Assembly (NCBI GenBank): GCA_016702605.1
Contig: JADJDQ010000004.1
Location: 384,249 to 448,248, forward strand
Length of the DNA: 64,000 nucleotides
Reading direction: 5' to 3'
Origin: Candidatus Intricatilinea gracilis
GTDB lineage: Bacteria; Pseudomonadota; Gammaproteobacteria; Burkholderiales; Burkholderiaceae_C
This document shows positions 35,748 to 43,648 of this stretch, piece by piece. The position numbers were made by a program, and so were the translations under genes. A model generated the notes under the pieces. It was not told the origin of the DNA and made no database searches. It was given only the letters and a program-made list of their open reading frames with translations. Every line of letters begins with the position of its first letter. The stretch's first letter is position 1.

Positions 35748-36185
35748 TCATGTGTCCAGGCCGAGTGCCGCCAGCCCGGCGCGGGCGCACAACTCGTCCT
35801 GTTCGGCCGAGCCACCCGACACGCCGATGCCGCCGATGCGCACACCCGCTTCGACGATGGGCAGGCCGCCGCCGAACATCACCAGCCGCGGGCGCTGGTT
35901 CAGGCCGATGCGCAGCATCTCGTCGCCCGCGACGACGTCCTTCCAGGCCGAGGTCGGAAAGCCGAAACCCGCGGCCGTGTAGGCCTTGTCGATGGCGATG
36001 TCGATCGAATGCACGAAGGCACCCGGCATGCGCAGGAAGCCCGCGAGCAGCCCCGACGCATCGGTGACCGCCACGTTGACGGCGATGCCCAGGCTCTGCG
36101 CATGCGCCACCGCTGCCTGCAGCGCCGTGGCGCTGGCGGCAGCGTCGATGACACGCTGGTTCACGCTGTGCGACACGGCGGCCAT
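35748..36185 (-). CDS. GlcG/HbpS (DUF336)-family protein
   Basis: A 145-residue GlcG/HbpS-type protein: AVAHAQSLGIAVNVAVTDAS, then DIAIDKAYTAAGFG and the C-terminal GVRIGGIGVSGGSAEQDELC, a family signature. HbpS binds haem in Streptomyces; the role of members found in meta-cleavage clusters is not settled. Its place between dmpB and dmpC, only four bases after dmpB, suggests support of the ring-cleavage step. Confidence 0.85.
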   Translation of the reverse strand: MAAVSHSVNQRVIDAAASATALQAAVAHAQSLGIAVNVAVTDASGLLAGFLRMPGAFVHSIDIAIDKAYTAAGFGFPTSAWKDVVAGDEMLRIGLNQRPRLVMFGGGLPIVEAGVRIGGIGVSGGSAEQDELCARAGLAALGLDT

Positions 36186-36189
36186 GGCC

Positions 36190-37116
36190 TCAGGTCACCA
36201 CGCTCAGGAAACGCTCGTTGAGCTTGCGGTCGTGATAGAAGACGCCGGCGCCCACCTCGTCCCAGGTCCAGGTGATGGGCTTCCAGTCGGGGTACCAGTA
36301 GTTGCCGCCGCAGAAGGTTTCCATGCGGTTGCCCGAGGGGTCGAAGAAGTAGATCGTCGTGCCGCGGGTCACGCCGTGACGGGTCGGGCCGATGTCGATC
36401 GACACACGGTGCATGCTCATGATGTCGGCTGCCCGCAGCACCTGCTCCCAGGTGTCGAGCAGGAAACTCACATGGTGCAGCTTGGCGGGTTCACCGTGGC
36501 GCACCATGGCGATGTCGTGGGCCTTGGTGCCACACGACAACCAGGTGGCCAGGTCGGTCTTGCCGTCTTCGAGCAGGATGTGTTCGACCATGCCGAAGCC
36601 CAGCACGTCCTCGAACAGCTTGCGGTTGGCGTCGATGTCCGGGCCGTAGATCAGGGCGTGGTCCATGCGCAGCGGGTTGATGCCGCGCAGGCCTTGCTCG
36701 AAGGCCTCGGGGTTGGTGTAGCCCAGCCCGTTGCCCACGTCGGTCTTGTCGGCATAGAGCTCGATCACGTGTTCGGTAGGCAGCTTGAAGCGCACACGTT
36801 CGCCGGTCTCGAGCATCTCGCCAGCGGGCACACGTTCAGTGGTGACGCCGTAGTCCTTGAGCTTGCCTTCCAGTTCGTTCAGCGTGGCGTTGTTCAGCAC
36901 CTTGAAGGCGAAGGCGTCCAGGCCGGCCGAGTCGGCCTTGCGGATGACGAAGCTGTTGTGGTCGCGCTCCTCGTTGCACTTGAAGTACACGCGGCCCGAC
37001 TTGTCGCGCCCCGTCTCCTTCAGTCCCATCACCTCGGTGTAGAACTTCACCGATTCATCGATGTCGAGCACACGCACCACTGCGTGTCCAGGGCGAAGTA
37101 CGCCGGTTATTGCCAT
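36190..37116 (-). CDS. dmpB: Catechol 2,3-dioxygenase DmpB
   Basis: Fe(II) extradiol dioxygenase that opens catechol to 2-hydroxymuconic semialdehyde. 308 residues in two VOC domains. Iron ligands correspond to H153 (LRMDHALIYGPD), H214/H215 (AKLHHVSFLLDTW) and E266 (FDPSGNRMETFCGG). Strong similarity to XylE/DmpB (subfamily I.2). It follows the ferredoxin gene dmpQ, as in the Pseudomonas pathway. Confidence 0.97.
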   Translation of the reverse strand: MAITGVLRPGHAVVRVLDIDESVKFYTEVMGLKETGRDKSGRVYFKCNEERDHNSFVIRKADSAGLDAFAFKVLNNATLNELEGKLKDYGVTTERVPAGEMLETGERVRFKLPTEHVIELYADKTDVGNGLGYTNPEAFEQGLRGINPLRMDHALIYGPDIDANRKLFEDVLGFGMVEHILLEDGKTDLATWLSCGTKAHDIAMVRHGEPAKLHHVSFLLDTWEQVLRAADIMSMHRVSIDIGPTRHGVTRGTTIYFFDPSGNRMETFCGGNYWYPDWKPITWTWDEVGAGVFYHDRKLNERFLSVVT

Positions 37117-37133
37117 GTCTGTCTCCTATGTCT

Positions 37134-37478
37134 TCAGGTTGAGGGCCAGGTGGTGGCGTCCGCTGCCTCAACCGCGCGGCAGACGCTTCGTTTCATCTTT
37201 CCGATCACTTGCAGTCGGATCTCGCTGGTCGGGCGAACCCGACAGGCGAGCACACGTCCTTCGCGTTCGTCCTGCTCGCTGACGTGTTCGCGGCTCATCA
37301 CACGGGCGGTGTAGCTGCCCTGGGTGATCTGCACCTTGCACACACCGCAACCGCCGTTGCGGCAGCCTACGGGTATGCCCTTGCGGCCCAGGGCCTCCAT
37401 GCCTTCGAGCAGCGAACGGGTGTCGGCGCAGTTGTAGGTTTCGCCGGTGTCTTCGATCACCACTGCATGTCGCACCAT
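37134..37478 (-). CDS. dmpQ: Chloroplast-type ferredoxin DmpQ
   Basis: A 114-residue [2Fe-2S] ferredoxin which in meta pathways (DmpQ/XylT) re-reduces oxidised, inactive catechol 2,3-dioxygenase. Cluster cysteines lie in VGCRNGGCGVCKVQI and VLACRVRP. Start at 37478 with AGGAG upstream. First gene of the dmpQ-B-glcG-C operon. The C terminus is about 15 residues longer than usual. Confidence 0.92.
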   Translation of the reverse strand: MVRHAVVIEDTGETYNCADTRSLLEGMEALGRKGIPVGCRNGGCGVCKVQITQGSYTARVMSREHVSEQDEREGRVLACRVRPTSEIRLQVIGKMKRSVCRAVEAADATTWPST

Positions 37479-37496
37479 GTCGGTCTCCTGGCGGCT

Positions 37497-37564
37497 ACGA
37501 TAAAAAGGCCGCTCGATACTGTCCAATACCGAATGCGCTCGGCGCGATACTGCGGCGGTATCGA
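37497..37564 (-). promoter_or_regulatory. dmpQ promoter with LysR-type operator
   Basis: Minus-strand promoter TTGGAC-N18-TATCGT (37526-37521 and 37502-37497). Upstream and overlapping the -35 lies the 44-bp operator 37521-37564: proximal ATTC-N-GTAT and distal ATAC-N7-GTAT. It matches the dmpD operator in layout and most bases. It sits between divergent dmpQ and the LysR gene, so the regulator probably also controls itself from it. Confidence 0.82.
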
Positions 37565-37589
37565 CAGAACGCTGACGGATGGGATCGCC

Positions 37590-38513
37590 ATGGATCTGCG
37601 AGAGATGCGCTTCTTTCTGGCCGTGGCCGAGGAAGGCCATTTCGGCCGTGCCGCCGAGCGTCTGCACATGGCTCAACCGCCGCTGTCGCGCGCCATCCAC
37701 GCGCTGGAAGACGAACTCGGTGCGCCACTGTTCGTGCGTACACCCAAGGGCGCCGAACTCACCGACGCTGGCCAGGCACTGATGGCCGAGGTGCCCAACC
37801 TGCTGGCACTGGCAAACCGGGCGCGCGAGCGCACCCGGATGGCGGCCCAGGGCCTGAGCGGGCGGCTCGACGTGGGCATCTTCGGCTCGGGCGTGCTCGA
37901 CCTCATCCCGCGCATGCTGGCGCGGTTTCACGCCCAGCGCCCCGAGGTGCGCATCGTGCTGCACAACCTGACCAAGGCCGAGCAGATCGTGGCACTGCGC
38001 GAGCGCCGCATCGGTGTGGGCTTCAACCGGCTGGTGCCGCCAGAGGACGACCTGACCGTGCTGACGGTGCTGCGCGAGAAACTCATGGTGGCGCTGCCCG
38101 AGAGCCATCCGCTGGCGGTGCGTCCGGCGCTGACCATCCCCGACATGGCGGGCCAGCCGCTGATCCTGTACCCCAACCTGCCGATGCGTGGCCTGGCCCA
38201 GCAGGTGCTGGACGCCTTCCGCCACGAGCAGGCCGACGCCCGCGTCGAGCAGGAAGTCGAAGACGTGCTCACCGCCGTGGCGCTGGTGGCCAGCGGTTTC
38301 GGCTTGTGCATCACCACGGTCTCGGCATCCAGCCTGCGTCTGCCCGGCGTCACCTACCGGCCCTTGCTGAGCAGCCACCTGCGCGACATCGAACTGGCCT
38401 GCGTGCACCGGCGCGACGATCCGTCGCCCGTGCTGGCCGGCTTTCTGGACGTGGTGCACGAGTTTGCGCACGAGCATGAGTCGGGTCGCCGCGTGCGTCC
38501 TACAGGCGTTTGA
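37590..38513 (+). CDS. LysR-type regulator of the CatR/BenM group
   Basis: A 307-residue LysR regulator. Winged helix at the N terminus: MDLREMRFFLAVAEEGHFGR, then AAERLHMAQPPLSRAI; effector domain follows (PRMLARFHAQRPEVRIVLH). This N terminus resembles CatR/CatM/BenM, which respond to cis,cis-muconate or benzoate. It is divergent from dmpQ, and the BenM-like ATAC-N7-GTAT sites here and before dmpD suggest it controls both. The inducer may be a meta-pathway intermediate; not determinable here. Its 3' end overlaps convergent dmpP by 14 bases. Confidence 0.88.
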   Translation: MDLREMRFFLAVAEEGHFGRAAERLHMAQPPLSRAIHALEDELGAPLFVRTPKGAELTDAGQALMAEVPNLLALANRARERTRMAAQGLSGRLDVGIFGSGVLDLIPRMLARFHAQRPEVRIVLHNLTKAEQIVALRERRIGVGFNRLVPPEDDLTVLTVLREKLMVALPESHPLAVRPALTIPDMAGQPLILYPNLPMRGLAQQVLDAFRHEQADARVEQEVEDVLTAVALVASGFGLCITTVSASSLRLPGVTYRPLLSSHLRDIELACVHRRDDPSPVLAGFLDVVHEFAHEHESGRRVRPTGV

Positions 38514-39570
38514 ACAACGGGCTGCGCAGTTGCTGGGCGGCGTCCGCGGCCGAGATGAATTTCTCGGTGTAGATGTCGCGCTCGAACAGCCGGCCCTGCA
38601 TCAGCGTCGAGATGCAGGCGTCGATCATGATCGGCGGTCCGCACAGGTAGGCTTTGCGGCCGCGGAAGTCGTTGTCGAAGTGCGCCTTGGCGGCGTCGTG
38701 CACGAAGCCGCGCACCCCCGTCCAGCCGGATTCGGCCGGCTCGTCCGACAAGGTCGGCACGTAGCTGAAGCTCGGGTGCTTGGCGGCCAGTTCGGTGAAC
38801 AGCTCGTGGTCGTACAACTCGGCCCGGTTGCGTGCGCCGTAGACCAGCGTGATCGGCAGCGTGGGGGCACCAGTTGCCTGATCCGCCAGCAGGTCCAGGA
38901 TCATCGACTTGGGGCTGGACAAGCCCGAGCCCCCCGCCAGAAAGAGTGAGGGCACCTTCGCAGACTTGCGCACGAAGAAGCGCCCGTAGGGCCCGGCGAG
39001 CTTGACCCGGTCACCGACCTTCAGCGCCTGGTGCACCCAGGTGGTGGCCTGGCCGCCCGGCACGAGGCGGATGTTCAGCTCCACCTCGCCGCGCTGCTGC
39101 GGTGCATTGGCCAGCGAAAAGGCGCGTGAAGCCTGACCGCTGGGCAGTTCGAGGTTGATGTACTGGCCGGCCTGGAACTCGATCGGCTCGTCCAGTTCGA
39201 TCCACACGCCCTTGATGGTGGGGGTGAGGCTTTCGATGCGGCTGACGCTGCCGGGGAAGTCGCGTACCGGCAGATTGCGGGCGTCGTCGTCGGCGTCGAT
39301 CTCGGCCTCGATCACCACGTCGGACTGCGGCGTGGCGCAGCAGGCCAGGCACTTGCCTTCGTCGCGCTCGTAGTCCATCAACGCGAAGTTGGAGGCTTCG
39401 CCGTGCTCTACCTCACCGTCGATCACGATCACCTTGCAGGTGGCGCACAGGCCGTGGCAGCAGGCGTGCGGCAGGTAGATGCCGGCACGCAGCGCGGCGT
39501 CGAGGAGGGTCTGGCCCTCCTCGACCTCCAGCGTCTGGCCAAGTGGTTCGATGGTCAACGAATAAGACAT
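38500..39570 (-). CDS. dmpP: Phenol hydroxylase reductase component DmpP
   Basis: Delivers electrons from NADH through FAD and a [2Fe-2S] cluster to the hydroxylase. 356 residues: ferredoxin domain with cysteines in LPHACCHGLCATCKV and KCLACCATP; FAD-binding ASRAFSLANAPQ; NAD-binding LFLAGGSGLSSPKSMI and AYLCGPPIMIDACI near the end. Last gene of dmpKLMNOP. Confidence 0.96.
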   Translation of the reverse strand: MSYSLTIEPLGQTLEVEEGQTLLDAALRAGIYLPHACCHGLCATCKVIVIDGEVEHGEASNFALMDYERDEGKCLACCATPQSDVVIEAEIDADDDARNLPVRDFPGSVSRIESLTPTIKGVWIELDEPIEFQAGQYINLELPSGQASRAFSLANAPQQRGEVELNIRLVPGGQATTWVHQALKVGDRVKLAGPYGRFFVRKSAKVPSLFLAGGSGLSSPKSMILDLLADQATGAPTLPITLVYGARNRAELYDHELFTELAAKHPSFSYVPTLSDEPAESGWTGVRGFVHDAAKAHFDNDFRGRKAYLCGPPIMIDACISTLMQGRLFERDIYTEKFISAADAAQQLRSPLFKRL

Positions 39571-39610
39571 GGCACGTTGTGGTGGGGTGGAGCGACTCAG
39601 GCCCGTGGCA

Positions 39611-39967
39611 TCAGCTGCACGAGCCCCCGAGGCCCGTCAGGCCCGGCGTGCGAAAGCGGATCGCGTCCTTGTGGCCCAGGCCGTTCTCGGCCAGGCTCTT
39701 GTCATGGTCGGGCTGCCAGGGCTGGCCCGACTTGAACCACTTGGCCTTGTCCCAGTCGATGCGGGCGAACTCGGGATGAGCACCGAAGATGCCCGGAAAG
39801 GCACCGCGGCACATGTCGCCGAACTTCAGCGTGGGCGGGAAGGGCACGGCGAACGGTGCGCAGAACATCAGGTGGTCTTCCCAGCCGACGAACAGCAGCG
39901 GCGCGGGGAACTTCTCGACTGGGTCCTTGGGGGCAAATTCATACTTGCCGATGGCGGTGACGGCCAT
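39611..39967 (-). CDS. dmpO: Phenol hydroxylase small subunit DmpO
   Basis: The 118-residue gamma subunit of the oxygenase component (LNO). MAVTAIGKYEFAPKDPVEKF at the N terminus and FPGIFGAHPEFARIDWDKAK are family hallmarks. It lies between dmpN and dmpP with gaps of about 40 bases. Confidence 0.95.
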   Translation of the reverse strand: MAVTAIGKYEFAPKDPVEKFPAPLLFVGWEDHLMFCAPFAVPFPPTLKFGDMCRGAFPGIFGAHPEFARIDWDKAKWFKSGQPWQPDHDKSLAENGLGHKDAIRFRTPGLTGLGGSCS

Positions 39968-40011
39968 GGGATGTCTCCGTTTCGAATGAGGTGAGGTGGA
40001 CGGCGGCCCGA

Positions 40012-41559
40012 TCAGTTGCCGGTGGCCATCTGCTTCCAGGCGTTGAAGTTCTTCTGGTCCTGCGAGCCTTCGTAGTCGAGGTTGTCGCGGCCGAACTCCA
40101 TGCGGTACCACTTCAGGACCTCCATCAGCGGGTTGAAGTCGGGTGCGGTGGGGTTGGCCTCGGGCGTGAAACAGTTGCCCTGGTAGATCTGCTGCACCGG
40201 CAGCCAGCTCTGGATGTACTTCTCGGGTTCGTTGTCGAAGATGGCCTTGCAGCCGTCCGAGCAGGTGTGGTACTTCATGCCGTGATAGGTGCTCTCGCGG
40301 TAGGCGATCTTGGTCGGGTCGTCCGGCTCGGTGAAGAACATCGGGATCTGGCAGGTCTGGCACAACATCGGCAGCGTCGTGTTGTAGAAGCGCCGGCCCT
40401 CGGCCGCCTCCTTGGCCCAGTGCTCGTAGCGCGGGCGGTAGTACTTGTCGAAGGTGTCGGGGTACTTGGCCGACAGCCACTCCATGTCTTTCTCGCTGGG
40501 CGCCCAGGTGTGGAAGGGTGCGGCCGCGCCGTAGTTGTAGAACACCGCCCAGGCCTGGTGCGACAGGTGATCCTTGTCCTTGCAGGCCTGCGTCCAGCCG
40601 GCCGGCACCTTGACGCCGTAACGCGCCAGGTCGTTGAACAGCGCGCCGCCGTTTTGCTCGGCGTAGATCTCCCAGGCCTCCTTCCAGCTCATCACCTTCT
40701 TGGGCAGCATGTAGTCCATCATCATGGCCACCAGTGTGAGCACGCGGTAGCCGCGCCAGAACCACTTGTCGATCCAGGCCTGCACGATGGGCAGGTTGTC
40801 CGGGTCCTGTTCGAGGATGAACTTGATGATCTCCAGGCCCAGCGTCATGTGGCGCGACTCGTCGGACTGCGCCGAGAAGCCGAAGGCCATCGCGCCCATG
40901 TCGCCGTTGTAGGCCGCGCCCGAGATGAAGGGCACGAACAGCAGGTTGGTCAGCACGTACTCGAACGCGAAGCCGATCGCGATCATGTATTCGAAGGGGC
41001 CAGCGGTAATGGCGTCGTCGAAGAAGCTCTTGGGCACCGACAGGTACCAGACCCGGTCGTGCTGGTGGCGCCAGTTCTGGAAGCCGTTGTAGAACTTGTT
41101 GTAGTTCGACAGGCTGTGGATCTGCGTCTGTGAGTGGCGGATCTCGTCCAGGCTCTGCATCAGGCAGGCCACCCGCGGACCGGCGCCCGGAAAGGCCCGG
41201 CCCACATGGGCAAAGCCACGATGCGCCATGTATTCGAGCGGCGATACCCCGGTCAGGAACAGCTTGAGCGAGTTGATGTAACGCGCGTCGGTCAGGCCGA
41301 GATGGCCGTTGTTCTGGTTGAACGCGTCGATGATCGCGTAGAGCTTCTTCTCCTTCTCGGCCTGGTACTTCCAGTACGCATCCATCGTCATGCGGAACGG
41401 ATCCTCGAACTTGTCCCAGTCGTGGATCTTGATGCCCTCGTACTCGACGTAGGGGTAGACGTCCTGCACGGCCTGGTAGGTAGGCGTCCACGCCAGGTCG
41501 CGGGTCATCAGGTTGTAGCGTTCCTTCAGGCCCAGCTTCTTGTTGACCTTCATGTCCAT
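40012..41559 (-). CDS. dmpN: Phenol hydroxylase catalytic large subunit DmpN
   Basis: Diiron oxygenase subunit that hydroxylates phenol to catechol. 515 residues. Carboxylate-bridged diiron ligands fit E109, E139 and H142 (in SLDEIRHSQTQIHS) and E200, E234 and H237 (in SDESRHMTLGLEI). A cysteine pair at MLCQTCQIPMF and HTCSDGCKAIF towards the C terminus is the conserved zinc-type site of DmpN/PhN. A GGAG site precedes the start. Confidence 0.97.
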   Translation of the reverse strand: MDMKVNKKLGLKERYNLMTRDLAWTPTYQAVQDVYPYVEYEGIKIHDWDKFEDPFRMTMDAYWKYQAEKEKKLYAIIDAFNQNNGHLGLTDARYINSLKLFLTGVSPLEYMAHRGFAHVGRAFPGAGPRVACLMQSLDEIRHSQTQIHSLSNYNKFYNGFQNWRHQHDRVWYLSVPKSFFDDAITAGPFEYMIAIGFAFEYVLTNLLFVPFISGAAYNGDMGAMAFGFSAQSDESRHMTLGLEIIKFILEQDPDNLPIVQAWIDKWFWRGYRVLTLVAMMMDYMLPKKVMSWKEAWEIYAEQNGGALFNDLARYGVKVPAGWTQACKDKDHLSHQAWAVFYNYGAAAPFHTWAPSEKDMEWLSAKYPDTFDKYYRPRYEHWAKEAAEGRRFYNTTLPMLCQTCQIPMFFTEPDDPTKIAYRESTYHGMKYHTCSDGCKAIFDNEPEKYIQSWLPVQQIYQGNCFTPEANPTAPDFNPLMEVLKWYRMEFGRDNLDYEGSQDQKNFNAWKQMATGN

Positions 41560-41570
41560 GGTGTGTCTCC

Positions 41571-41840
41571 TCAGTTCTTCCAGGAAAGGGCGAACTCGTC
41601 GTCGGTCTCGTCGATGTGACCCGACAGCGTGATCAGGTTGATGTGCAGCTCCTGCAGATCGAAGGCCCGGCCCATCTGCTCCTCGACGCTTTCGCGGCGA
41701 ATCACCATGCGGCCAGGCACATCGACCTTGACCATGGCGGGCTGTTCATTGACCACGGCCGTCGGGTTGTCGGCCAGGATGGCCTCGACGATGCAGCGGC
41801 TTTCTTCGTTCTTCTGGAACGCGATGAATACGTTCGACAT
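41571..41840 (-). CDS. dmpM: Phenol hydroxylase regulatory (effector) protein DmpM
   Basis: The 89-residue cofactor-free coupling protein that binds the oxygenase and is required for turnover. SNVFIAFQKNEESRCIVEAI and VKVDVPGRMVIRRESVEE are typical. Eleven bases upstream of dmpN. Confidence 0.95.
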   Translation of the reverse strand: MSNVFIAFQKNEESRCIVEAILADNPTAVVNEQPAMVKVDVPGRMVIRRESVEEQMGRAFDLQELHINLITLSGHIDETDDEFALSWKN

Positions 41841-41878
41841 CGGGATCGTCTCCGGTGGATGGTGTAGGTGGTGCCGGC

Positions 41879-42877
41879 TCAGGCGGCGCCGGTCAGGCCG
41901 GCCTTGGCCAGCCGGGCGTCGAACTGGGCCGTCACCCGGGCCATGGCGGCATCCGCGCCGTCGCCCAGAGCCAGGCTGGCCAGGGGTGCGATCGCGTCCA
42001 GGCCGCGGCCGCGCCAATGGGCGACCCAGCCGTTCAGCACGGCCTTGTTGGTCGCGCTTTCGGCTGCGGCGATCTTCATCACCGAGTCGACCCACTTGCT
42101 CGAATCCACGAACCACTCGGCCTGGAAACGCGTGAGCATCGACACCGCCGGGCCGGCCTTGGCCGCCAGCGCCTTGTCCACCTCGCCGTAGGCCAGGGCA
42201 AACAACAGGCCGTCGAGCACGACGTTTTGCGCCACGTACAGCTCGAACCAGTCCTTGAGCACGAAGCTGTCTTCCACGTAGCGGCGCAGGCTCTGCCAGG
42301 CCGGCGCATTCAGCCAGGCCTGCTTGCCGGCTTCCAGGTCGGCCTGGCCGCCGAGCACCAGCCCCAGGCGGGTGAGGTACTGCGCGATGCCGAGCTGGTC
42401 CATGCCCTGGTACAGGCAGGGCTGGGTGATCGCCGTGCCGTAGCCGTAGGCGCACATCGACGCGCCGTTCATGTTGGCGCCCCAGGCCACGTGGCGCAGC
42501 GGCACGTAGAAGTCCAGCGCCGTGCGGCGCGCCGCGTCGTCGTAGCTGTCGGCCAGGCCGCGGGTCTCGATGAAGTCGAAGTCCGACTCGGCCGTGTCCT
42601 GCAGGCGCGCGCGGGCCTGGGTGTAGGTGCCGTAGTAGAACTGGCGCGGATCCTTGAAGGCGTACCAGTCCTGCATCTGGATCGTCGTGCGTGTGGCATC
42701 GAAGATCTCGTGCTCCGGATCCCAGGTCGGCCGGTAGTGGAAGTTGGCATTGGCCTGCACGTCCATCGTGGCTTCGATGTAGCGCGAGGCGGCCTTGTCG
42801 CTGCCCAGTCTGGCCGCGACGTGGTCGAAGGTCTGGCGCAGCGGCGTGATGCTCACGGTGCGAAGGTCGATCTGCAT
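41879..42877 (-). CDS. dmpL: Phenol hydroxylase beta subunit DmpL
   Basis: The 332-residue beta subunit, a diiron-fold paralogue of DmpN without metal ligands. MQIDLRTVSITPLRQTFDHV at the N terminus, YIEATMDVQANANFHYRPTW and QMQDWYAFKDPRQFYYGTYT fit the family. Start at 42877 behind GAGGAGAC; a longer frame adds unlike residues. Confidence 0.95.
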   Translation of the reverse strand: MQIDLRTVSITPLRQTFDHVAARLGSDKAASRYIEATMDVQANANFHYRPTWDPEHEIFDATRTTIQMQDWYAFKDPRQFYYGTYTQARARLQDTAESDFDFIETRGLADSYDDAARRTALDFYVPLRHVAWGANMNGASMCAYGYGTAITQPCLYQGMDQLGIAQYLTRLGLVLGGQADLEAGKQAWLNAPAWQSLRRYVEDSFVLKDWFELYVAQNVVLDGLLFALAYGEVDKALAAKAGPAVSMLTRFQAEWFVDSSKWVDSVMKIAAAESATNKAVLNGWVAHWRGRGLDAIAPLASLALGDGADAAMARVTAQFDARLAKAGLTGAA

Positions 42878-42981
42878 GGCGGTCTGTCTCCTCGGTCGTT
42901 GATGTCGTTGGTGCGTCGGTGGTTCGGACGGCGGGTGCGCCACGTGGCGACACCCGCCGGTGTGGCCGCAAGGCCCGGTGG

Positions 42982-43311
42982 TCAGTCGCGATCTGGATCG
43001 CTGGCAGGATGGCTACTTGGGTCGCAGGTCGGATCGATGTGGCGGTCGAGTCGCTGGGTGCGCGCGTCGTGCAGCGTCCAGGTCTGGCCTTCGCCCCCGC
43101 TACGCGCTGGTTGAGCGGCGCTGCGCGACGGTGCGACACCTTCGCGTTCGCAGAAATCGACGAACGCCGCGCGGGGCAGGATCATCTCGACGAACAACTC
43201 GGGTTCGCCGACGGCGAACTCGAACTCGACCATGCCGTTGGCGAGTTCGTCGACGATGCGCACCCAGCGCAGGCTGGTGTCGAATTCGGGAGGGGGTGAT
43301 TGGTCAGGCAC
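42982..43311 (-). CDS. dmpK: Phenol hydroxylase assembly protein DmpK
   Basis: Helps insert iron into the apo-oxygenase in the Pseudomonas system. 109 residues; core SLRWVRIVDELANGMVEFEF, FAVGEPELFVEMILPRAAF and FCEREGVAP match DmpK; the C-terminal 35 residues are low-complexity. GTG start at 43311. The best sigma-54 promoter lies so close that transcription would begin at about this GTG, so the message may be leaderless or the start may be slightly further in. Confidence 0.85.
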   Translation of the reverse strand: MPDQSPPPEFDTSLRWVRIVDELANGMVEFEFAVGEPELFVEMILPRAAFVDFCEREGVAPSRSAAQPARSGGEGQTWTLHDARTQRLDRHIDPTCDPSSHPASDPDRD

Positions 43312-43322
43312 GCCGAAGACAT

Positions 43323-43338
43323 TGCAAGCTGCGCACCA
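43323..43338 (-). promoter_or_regulatory. Sigma-54 (-24/-12) promoter of the phenol hydroxylase operon
   Basis: On the minus strand TGGTGCGCAGCTTGCA matches TGGCAC-N5-TTGCA with correct spacing. The predicted transcription start is close to 43312. It faces dmpK, and upstream activator sites lie 170-240 bases further upstream, as expected for a DmpR/XylR-controlled promoter. Confidence 0.75.
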
Positions 43339-43501
43339 GTCAGGCCTGCGTTGCCTGAAATCTCGATAAATTCAGGGAAAACACTGAATCGACCCCACCA
43401 TCGCGGGCGCCGAAACCGGTTGCTTCAGGCCTGATCCAGCGCTTTTGGTTGGCGCCGCTCCGTGGCATACAACCGGTTACCGTGACTTGCTGCGCGGCAG
43501 C

Positions 43502-43551
43502 ATGATCAATTGATGGGGTCGGCGACGGCTCGATTCATCAAATGATCAATT
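43502..43551. promoter_or_regulatory. Paired upstream activator sites for the DmpR/XylR-type regulator
   Basis: ATGATCAATT occurs twice (43502-43511 and 43542-43551), 40 bases apart, each inside an imperfect palindrome; ATCAATTGAT at 43505-43514 is perfect. XylR/DmpR sites have the core TTGATCAATTGATCAA and two copies about 42 bases apart. The rest of 43312-43648 holds the sigma-54 promoter and an AT-rich section (43355-43390) that could bind IHF. Confidence 0.75.
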
Positions 43552-43648
43552 CGAGCTGACTCAACACCTGCACGACCGGGCGCCCGGACGGCGCCAGGCT
43601 CGGGTTTTGCCGGTGCTCTGTTCGACACTGTTTATCGATAATCCTGCG

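Noticed and set aside
43371..43388. Inverted repeat TTCAG-N8-CTGAA in the dmpK-dmpR intergenic region
   Set aside because: Short and not resembling a DmpR site; may only reflect an AT-rich bend or IHF region, so not called as an operator.
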